Origin: Metridium senile
Taxonomy: Eukaryota; Cnidaria; Anthozoa; Actiniaria; Metridiidae
Length of the DNA: 64,000 nt
Reading direction: 5' to 3'
Assembly (NCBI GenBank): GCA_949775045.1
Contig: OX459108.1
Location: forward strand, 2,245,631 to 2,309,630
Shown: positions 14,901 to 25,200 of the stretch, in pieces
Numbering within the stretch: position 1 is the stretch's first letter
Layout of the letters: the number at the start of each line of letters is the position of its first letter
Translations under genes and position numbers: made by a program
The notes under the pieces: model-generated
Databases searched by the model: none
The model's input: the letters and a program-made list of their open reading frames with translations, nothing else
What the model was told of the DNA's origin: nothing

Positions 14901-17900
14901 CGAGTCATTGGCAAGGAGTATTTATGCTAGAAAAATGCAAAAGAATGTCAACAAGCTGTTTACTGTTTATGAGTGTGGTTTGTCTATCAATCCACTATAC
15001 CCATATCTGGGTGCTTCTCCAGATGGGAAAATATTTGATCCATCTGAAAAGAATCATTTTGGACTACTTGAGATTAAGTGTCCTTTCAAATGGAGAAATA
15101 GATCATTGGATGAAGCTTGTGAAGACCCTACCTTTCATTGTCATGTTATCAATGGCAAAGTTCACTTGAAAAGGATGAATGTTTACTATGCACAGGTCCA
15201 GGGCCAGCTTCTATTAACAGGTCTTTCATGGTGTGACTTTGTAGTGTATTTGTCGACATCACGGCACATGAATGTTGAAAGAATATATCTTGACATGGAT
15301 TACTGCAATTTTACCCTTTTACCCAAACTTAAAGAACTGTATTTTGAACATACAATCAAGTACTTGATGAATAAAGTTTAAACGTTTAAGATGAATTAAG
15401 TTTAAACGTTTAAACTTTATTCATCAATTACTTGATTGCATGTTCAAAATACAGTCCTCAAACATGTTAAGGCCTGGGTTAATTATGGCTGAAATAGTTT
15501 TATTTTTGTAAAATATTTTCCCCTTCAAAAAGATTTGGTAAAGTTTTAGATAAAAACAACAATATAGCAAAAATAAAACAATTTTAGACCCCCAGTAAAG
15601 CCTTCCCAGGCCTTAACATGCTTGAGACTATCTCATACTATAAAGGAAGCAATGCCAATAAAATATTGTGCAGCATTGTATGCAGAGATTTGAATAATTT
15701 CAAGAAACACTTCAAAACTTAAGTACTTATTTACAAAAGCATATGGCTTATGAATATTCTACTACTTATTGTTTTCATTTATTTTTTAGTAACTTTTAAT
15801 GGACGGGACACTATATATTTTTTATGTTTCTATATTTTTATGATTGTAAAAACACATGTACATAATAATTGCTTTGACTGTTAAGCGCTATAGAATATAA
15901 TTTTATAGCGCTCTATAAATTTATTAAATTATTATTATTTATTATCATTAATCAATTATGTCTTATGAATTTGGCAAGTTATTTATTAAGAATTTGACTG
16001 TTAAGCGCTATAGCATGTAATTATATAGCGCTCTATAAATTTATTAAATTATTATTCTTTATTATCATTAATCAATTATGTCTTATGTCTGGATTTTTTT
16101 TTAAGATATGTGTCTTGTGTCTTATACAAGCACTATTTAGTATCAACATGAACAAATAAATACATTACACTTACCTGACTCAATGCATTATTGTTACAAA
16201 ATACATTTGTTTTATGCCTTAGTGATACTTATAGTCATTACGCAGTTTAGTGTATTGTGGCTGGATATTTTATTTTACTGATATGCTGTAGGCTAAGTGA
16301 ACAAGTAAATTATATCCAGCCATATATCACATAAACTGTCTTATAATCTATTTATTATCCAACCAACAGAAAAAAAGGTTTTTGTTCCTTTATAAAGCAA
16401 ACTTTTTTTTATTTGATGTTAACAATGACAGGAATGTCATTTGTATATCAAAGTTGTCGCAAAAAGTGCGTAAAAATTACTTTTTGGAAATTGAAAACTC
16501 CTTGAATTCTCCTTAGTTTTTTTTACTGACATCAGCACGAACCCTGTAGTAACTTGTTGTTGTTAAAGTTTCTGATATGATAGATGATGATTTACATTTT
16601 TGTTTTGACAGGGAAGGTCATGTGAAGACCAATTTGTGCTTAATAGGCCATTTTGAAAATGGCAAATAAATTCTGTTTGCTTTCAAATTCTAAGTTGAAG
16701 TCAACCTGTGTTCTTGTTCAATTCCCTGAGTCGCGATATCAAGTATAGAGTATGAAAAAAATGTATATTTTACAACCAGCACTCCACATTGGGGCTTTTC
16801 TGTGAGGTTCGCTCACACTCACTACCACTACATTAAATTATTTACACAACTTACAACTCTGCTTACATGTTGATTTTTGTGGAGGGTAGAAAAACAGATA
16901 ACCCAGAGAAAAGCCCTTGTGGCATGAGATAGAATAACACATCAAACACTCTGTTCACTTGTGGCCTACCTGAGAGTTATGGTACATGTTACATACATAT
17001 GGAACCTATAGTTGACTCGAAGTAAATATGGTATAATAGTTTATAGAGTAAATTATAGAGTAAATCAGTCAAACTATTAGAGTAGATGCAGTTAATCCGT
17101 GAAACAAATACTAATTTTTAGGCTAAATAGTGATAATAGAAAATAGAAAACAAATAATTTTTTGATGGAATAATACTAATTAGTACTAATTATATGTCAC
17201 AGATTTAGCGTGTCTACTCTATAGTTAAGCAATGAAGAAGTGACTCAATATTGTGTTAATTTAGTAAAATTAATTTAGTAAATGTGTTTCATACATCAGT
17301 CAAGTATAGGTTCCATAAAGTTTGTTAACATACAGCTCACACTCCATACTTGATTTATAATGCCTAGCATACTCACAGGAATTCTACTTGAGAAAATGAG
17401 AAATTTCCTGACTTTACCGATAGCTCTTTCAACATGTATCCTATGTTGAGCTACAGTCTGAGTCTTGATGACATCACTTTCACTAAAGCTTGGTTCAGCT
17501 CCAAGAAAAGGTGGAATATTAAGCTGTAAACCCAGTTTCTTCAAATCTTCTTCAATATCAAACCCTTTATCTGCCATAATTGCATCATTTTGCACAATTT
17601 CTCTTACTTCCAGTTTCTGTTTTAGTAGTTTTAAAAATCCACTTCTAGTAACAATTTCCTTGTCTGAAATAAGGCCACTATACAGTTGTGATACAAACAA
17701 AATTCCACCCTTGGCATCAACACCAACAAGACATTTAACAGTGTTAGTCGATTTGTAATTAGAATAACTTTGTGACTGTTTCAAAAGTGAAGATGGGCAT
17801 TCTATTTTTATTTCAGTACAATCTATTATTGCAACGGTATTTGGATACTTGGCTTTGTATTCACTAGGCATTTGGTCAATTATAATATCTCTATGGGGCC

Positions 17901-20900
17901 ATATTTTCATCTTTCCAAAGTAGACGTACAAGTAGTTCATCCAAGTGATAAAAATAGTGGAAACATTTGCTTTAGATATAGAGAATCTTACCGCTAAGTC
18001 CAAGTTAGTCAGACCCAATTTAAGTTTCATCATTACTAAAAGGAATTCATCCTCCACGGGAAGAATGTGCTTTCTAGAAACTGGGACATCGCATTCATCG
18101 ATACTTTGGCTTGAAGAGCTACTAGTATCATCTGAGTCATCATCTGAGTCTGAATCAAACAAGATTTTTGTATCGATACGACGATCATTTGCCCCTTTAG
18201 TATTCCAGTAAATTAGACGACTTCTATCTAATCCAGGCAGAACAAAATTCAAAACCTGTCTAAACTTTTCGTAGCCTTTAAATCCCGTAAAGTGGTTGAA
18301 ATATTCATTCTGCATGGCTTCGGTACTGGCTTTCGATCGCAAAGTTCCAACTGAGAATCTGTGACAACAAGGTACTTCAACATCTACTTGAACCCCTCTT
18401 GAAACCTTTTCTTTGCAATCTGTTTCCTCAAAGAAACCTTCACCCTCAGAGGCAGTTTCTGTTTCTTCAGCAGCAGCTATTTCTATTTCTAACTCCAATT
18501 TTCTCTTCTTTTCCGGAAAGCTTCGTTTCTGAACATCCTTCGACCAGCTGAACACAGACGGACATGCATCAGGCTTCAATCTTTTCTTTTGACTCTCGCT
18601 GTTAATGAAATCACTTTCTATAAAATGAGTAGAGCAAACTTTAGTGCTCTTTGAAATACGAAAATCTTTATTGGGGTCTCTTTTAATCCTCGATATCCAA
18701 ACCTGAAGTACAACAACAAACATGTCAGCTTGCAGTCACGCCGCTCGAATCGATACAATATCTTGCTCAAAGCGTCGAAAAATCAAACAAAAAAGCGCCA
18801 CAACGTACCTTTTTTAAACGATCTTCTTTAGGAAATGAATGAAAAGAAATTGTTGAGTCAGTTGAGTTGTTTTTACAGTTGTAGACACAGCAATAATGGA
18901 CCATATTTACATGTAAAAACAAGATTCACAAGCAAAAACATTCACTATGGCGACATGTCAACAATGGCCATTGTTTACCCAATTCAGGTCACGTGACCGA
19001 CCGGAAGTAAATGGGACTGAATCGGTGAATTAGTATGGCACTTGTGTCTGCATGCTGAATACATTGAGACGATAAAAGAGCGATTTATTTATTTATCTTA
19101 CCTGGCATCGACAGGTGATCCACTCTCCAACAGTTGCCGTACACACTTCCAGTGTCCTTCGATGGCAGCAAGATGGAGAGGGGTGTTGGATGCCTCGTCT
19201 TCGTCATTGATGATCGAACTATCTCGCTTTAACAATGCCTGCACCGTCCTGGGGAAAACATAGAATAACATCTTATCATTATATATTTCTTGGTCTCTGG
19301 CTAAAGAGAAATAGTAAAGATGATTTTGATGAGGATGACTGAATAATGATGGTGGTGATGATGATGATGATGAAAGCAATGATGATGTTGATGATGATGA
19401 AAGCAATGACGATGTTTATATTAATGATGATGGTGATGATGATGATGATGAAAGCAATGACGATGTTAATATTAATGATGATGGTGATGATGATGATGAT
19501 GATGATGAAAGCAATGATGATGTTAATATTGATGATGATATTGATGGTGGTGATGGTAATTATGATAAAGATGGTGGTGATGGCAATGGTGATGATAATA
19601 ATTATGATGGTGATGGTAATGGTAATGGTGATGATGATAATTATGATAAAGATGATGGTGGTGATGATGATGGTGATGATAATAATTATGGTAAAGATGA
19701 CGGTGATGGTAATGATGATGATGATGAAATCAAGGTGAGTTTATAAAGATGATTATGATTATACGGCGATAGAGACACCGATAGTAATGAAAACTTGTTA
19801 ATCACAATGATGAGATAATGATTATGATAGCGATGATGATGAGAGACGTGGTGAGAGACGTGGTGGCCTAGCGGTCAGCGTGTCGGACTCCGGGCCTAAT
19901 GGTCTGGGTTCGATTCCTGACCTGGGCGATTACGTTGTGTCCTTAGGCAAGATACTTTACTCTCTCAGTGCCTCGTCTTCTCGGATAAGGACGTAAAGCC
20001 GGAGGTCCCGTCTGCCTTCACTCTGACTATGTTACAAGGTGGACGTAAATTAAAAGAACCACTGAGGACGTAAACAAATCTCTGGCCGTGACCACCCTCA
20101 GTGACTGCCTCACTCTCATACAAGCGCATTTGAATATGTACATAGATATTTGCGCTATATAAATGTCAAATTATTTATTTAATTATTTATGATAGTAATG
20201 ATACTGATGATGATGATGCTGCTGATGATGCTGCTAATGATGATGATAAACTTTAAGATAATATACCTTGTTCTACCAAACTTAGCAGCGAGATGTAAAG
20301 GCGTGTACTCTTCATCGTTCCGTGCATCAATCTTGGCTCCATTATCCAGCAGTAACTGAAACATCGATTACAAATATCGTTAGTCCAAAACAGCAGGTTT
20401 TTTTTTTTTTTTTACAAGATTCGCCACACTACGTTAGGCAGGGAAAAAAAACACAAAGAAGCTCTCCAGTAACGGGTTCCAATGTATAAGAGTTTAATAT
20501 TAAAATTTCGTGCACTGTACAAAATCTGAGTCCCCATAATTGGCTCAAATTTTCACGTGGAGTGCTGTTATTCGTCGATAACGCACGCTCAGCGAACTCA
20601 ATTTTAATATTAAAAAAATTAGACCTGCAATCTATAATCTACGATCTATGATCTGCCTGACGTACCTCTGCTACGACAACGAATCCTTTCATGGCAGCCA
20701 CGTGGAGGGGTGTGGCTTCGTAGAGATCACCTTTATTGATAAGTCCTTTGGATAATGGATTGCTTAGAAGTTTCTACAAGAGAACATCATAGTCGTCATC
20801 ATCATCATTATTATCACCAGCATCATCATCATTATCATCATCATCATCGTCATCATCATAATCTCTAGATTGTCTTGGTATGTAAATATTCATGTCATAT

Positions 20901-22207
20901 TCTTTCTTATCGTCACCATCACTCTTACCCTCATCATTATCATTATCATCACCACCACCAGCACCATCTTCATATCATCATCTTTATCATTATCAGCACC
21001 ACCATCAACACACCACCACCATCATCGTCATCATCACCGATATATCACCAACATCATCACATCATCATCATCATCATCATCACCACCACCACCATCATCA
21101 TCATCACCACCATCATCGTCATCATCACCATCATCATCATCATCACCATCATCATCATCATCCGGCGTCATCATCACCATCATCATCATCACCATCATCA
21201 TCATCGTCATCATCCCCATCATCATATATTCCCATATACCTTCAGCGTATCGACACAGTTCTGTTCAGCAGCCATAAAGATAGCATTCTTGTTCTGTCTA
21301 TCTGTACATTTCATATTTGCACCATGAGCAAGCAGAATAGATACAATCTCCGTGTGTCCTTCACTGGCAGCCTCCAGCAACGGTGTGAAGTTGTCTTTAT
21401 CACAACTCTCAATGTTTGCTCCCCTAAAAGAACGATAGGGAATCAGTTAGGTATATCAGTAACTGAGATAAATGGAAGCTAGCGAGTAAACTAGCATAGG
21501 CTGCGTCGGTGTTTGATATAAACGATAGGTAATAGAATGAAATTTGTAACACCGTAAAAAAATGTTGACTTAAATTTACTCAAATACTTTACTTTTTGTA
21601 AAGTGAGGTCAACATATTTTACGGTATTACAAATTTCATTCTATTACATATCGTTTATATCAAACACCGACGCAGCTTATACTAGTTTACTCGCTATACT
21701 AGTTTCTATTTTTTACGGTGTTACAAATTTTATTCTATTACCTATCGTTTATAGAGTGATTTTCATATGACCGTGCAAGAAAATAGACCATTCAGTTTGT
21801 GGTAGTTGATAAAGAACAAAAGAAAACAATGGGTTTAGTGTTTACTACTAACTATTAGTTTGCCTATTCGTTCACGGTCATATGAAAATCACTCTATCAG
21901 TCAAGGCAATGTAGCATCAAAATGATCTTTCTATCGTAAACTATTCCTATTTGAACATATTTATTTATTCATTAACTATACTATTTCAGTTTCTATTATC
22001 TTATCATAATCATCAACATTCTCACCATCTTTATAATCACCATCATCATCATCATCACCATCATCATCATCACCATCATCATCACCACCACCACCACCAT
22101 CATCACCACCATCACCACCATCATAATAAACATCACTATCATCATTACCACCATCATCACCACCATCATCATCATCACCACCATCACCATCATCATCATC
22201 ACCATAT

Positions 22208-22238
<31 letters not shown>

Positions 22239-25200
22239 CCATCAAATCATTATCACCACCATCATCATCGTCATTATCATCATAATCATAATCATCATCG
22301 CCATCATCATGCATCATCATCACCATCATAATCATCATCACCATCATCACCATCTTTATAATCATCATAATCGTCATCATCTACGTACAAAATCGTCATC
22401 ATAATCTTTATAAACATCATCATCATCTTCATAATCACTATTACCACCATCACCACCACCATCATCACAATCACTATACCACAACTACCACCATCACAGA
22501 GCCCCCCAGGGGGTGCATGCTCCCATGTTCCCTTGATCTTTTTGCATTTTCTCCCTTGTTCCCCATTGAAAGTTAAATAACTGTTTCCCTGAAACGTTTT
22601 ACCTTATGATTCCATGATTCCCAAAAAACTATTGTTTTATCATATTTTGTTCAATTGTTCCCAAAAAATAATTTGGCATGCAGTATCCCTTGTTCCCTTC
22701 AAATAAATGTGCTTGTTCCCTTGCTCATTAAAACCCCTCGGATGGGCTCATCACAACACAAATTTTAACAAGTCTGCAATATAAAACAGGTACATATTCT
22801 GTACTTACTTATCAATCAAGTACTTCACAAACTCCACTCGGTTGAATTCCGCAGCGCGATGCAACGGTGTCTCATGGTTCATATTCCGCGCCTCGATATT
22901 CGCACCATGGTCAATCAAAAGCTTAGCGATATGGATTTGTCCACTGATTGCCGCCAAGTGCAAAGGCTGAGTGTTGTTGCTACGAGTATCACGGACGTTA
23001 GCTCCCTTCTCGATCAGGAACTCAACCACGTCCAAGTACCCCCCGTCGGTCGCCGAATGGAGGGCTGACTCTTTCTCAGAGTTTTTAGCAGAGAGCATTG
23101 TTTTGACCATTTCTTCCCCGCCTTTCTTGTCTGCTTGTTTTAACAGGTACTTGACAACATCAAGGTGACCCTCTGAGCAGGCGAAATGGAGTGGTGTCAT
23201 CTTTTCGATGTCTTTGGAAAGGATGTCGGCGCCTCGTTTTATTAGGGCTTGTACGACCAGTAACGATCCGTCGTTGCATGCTGCTTGGAGGGCAGTACCG
23301 CCGCTTGTATCTGGCTCCTGTGTAACGCAATCACTTCATGGTCATTGGTGTGTGTCACGCATTCTTGCATACAATCATGTTTTGATTACTTCAATTGAAT
23401 CCTTATTCAAAATTTCAATCTTTTCTTTATTCATATCCCTACATTTATCTATGTTTTTATTTATTATTCTATTCATTCATCCATTCATCCATCTATTATC
23501 TATTAATTCATCCATTCATTCATCCATCTTTTCATTCATCCATTCATCCATATATTTAGTTATCCATTCATGCACGCACGCACCCATTAATTCATCAATC
23601 CATCCATCCATTCATTCATTTTTTCAAACATTCATCCATCCATCCATCCATTCACCCATCCATTCATTCACCCATCCATTCATTTGTAGCAACTCTTTAA
23701 CATGTACAGCAGAAATATTCAACATATTGTATACTTAAGTCTCTTATACATTATATATATTTATATTCACTTACATCGATTCTTATTTCATCGGTTTGTA
23801 GCAGCTCTTTCGCAGCAGTAATATTCAACATGTTATATACTAAAGTCTCTTACATTCTATCTAATATTCACTTACATCAGTCCTTATTTCATTCATTCAT
23901 ATATACATTCCTACATCCATTCCTTCATCCAATCCAATCATCTATCTCGATTTATACTTACATCAATCCTTATTTCATCGCTTTGTAGCAACTCTTTCGC
24001 AGCAGAAATATTCCCCTTCATTGCAGCATAATGCATCGGAGTCATGCCATAGCTGTCCTGTGCATTAATGTTGGCTTTCATCTCTAACAAGTAATCAACA
24101 ATTGACTCTTCATCGCCTGCTATGCTGATATTATCCACATCAGAGACATGTGCCGACCGTAATGCATCCTCGAGAGCGAACCAGAACCTTTGTGGTTCAT
24201 TGGTATCGTCTGCTAGGCTGTCAGTTGACTGCTGGCGTACTTTTAGACTACTCGTGAAGAACCGCGCAGCGTAGTGCAGGGGGGTCGCTCCATCTGGTCC
24301 GATTAGGTCAACCTCTGGAAAAAGATAGATGAAATTTAAATTAGTGAAAGGATGTTCGTAATCTGCAGAGTATACAAATTAGTTTTTCAGTATTAATATC
24401 ATAAATAAAAAATCGGACGCCCCTGCTTAAGGATATTCTCTTGGGGACAAGGGGACACAGGAGGAAGGACAGGGGACCCCATAGGCCAGTATGTACTGGA
24501 CATTCCTCCAAGATCGTGCGATTTCCTATACAAATCTATTCTCACCAGCTCCATTTTCAATCAATATTTTCACGATATTGAGATGACCATATCTGACAGC
24601 GTAATGGAGGGGAGATACATTGTCGTCATCTAGCTTATTGAGAGTCTTGAATCGACGTGTACTCGAGGCACGCCCTAGTTTGAATAGTCGATGATGGATT
24701 ACTTCAGCATTGCCATCTCTAGCAGCCTGTAAATGGATATATAATACAATGAATGGATGGATGGATGAATGAGTGAATGGATGGATAGATGGATGAATGG
24801 ATGAATAAATGGATGAATGAATGAATAGATGAATAAATGAATAGATGAATGAACGAATAAATGGATGGATAAATACTTGATTGATTTAATGAATGAGTAA
24901 ATGAATGAATGGATGGGAGAATAAATGAATGAGTAAATGGTTGGATAAATAAAAGAATGGATAAAGAAATGTATAAAGAAATGAATGAATGGATGGATAG
25001 ATGGGTGAATGAATGGATGGATTGATAGATGGATGATTGAATATATAGCCCAACAAATAGACACAGACAAACAAACAATTAAATATTATATGAAATAATA
25101 TATATATATTTATAATATAAAAAAATAAATAAGCTAGCAAATGAATGAAAAAATATATCAATATCTATTCAGTTTAACTCCATGTATTATGATATTCACA

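Larger units (their letters stand above)
13566..19026. mobile_element. Complete ISL2EU-type DNA transposon, about 5.46 kb
   Basis: Both ends read ACCGATTCA inwards, and both carry a subterminal inverted block (GGTCACGTGAC.TGAATTGGG then TAAACAA) at 13582-13609 and 18972-18994. Between them are two convergent genes, a YqaJ nuclease and a THAP-DDE transposase, the pair I associate with the ISL2EU group. The exact ends and the target-site duplication could not be fixed by eye. The element lies in TRPA1 intron 8 (12343-19101). Both genes are open, so the insertion may be recent. Confidence 0.85.

Noticed and set aside
19042..19263. Plus-strand frame opposite TRPA1 exon 8
   Set aside because: It is the antisense shadow of an ankyrin exon. 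The frames at 22859-23168 and 17465-18211 are likewise shadows of TRPA1 exon 4 and the THAP-DDE gene.
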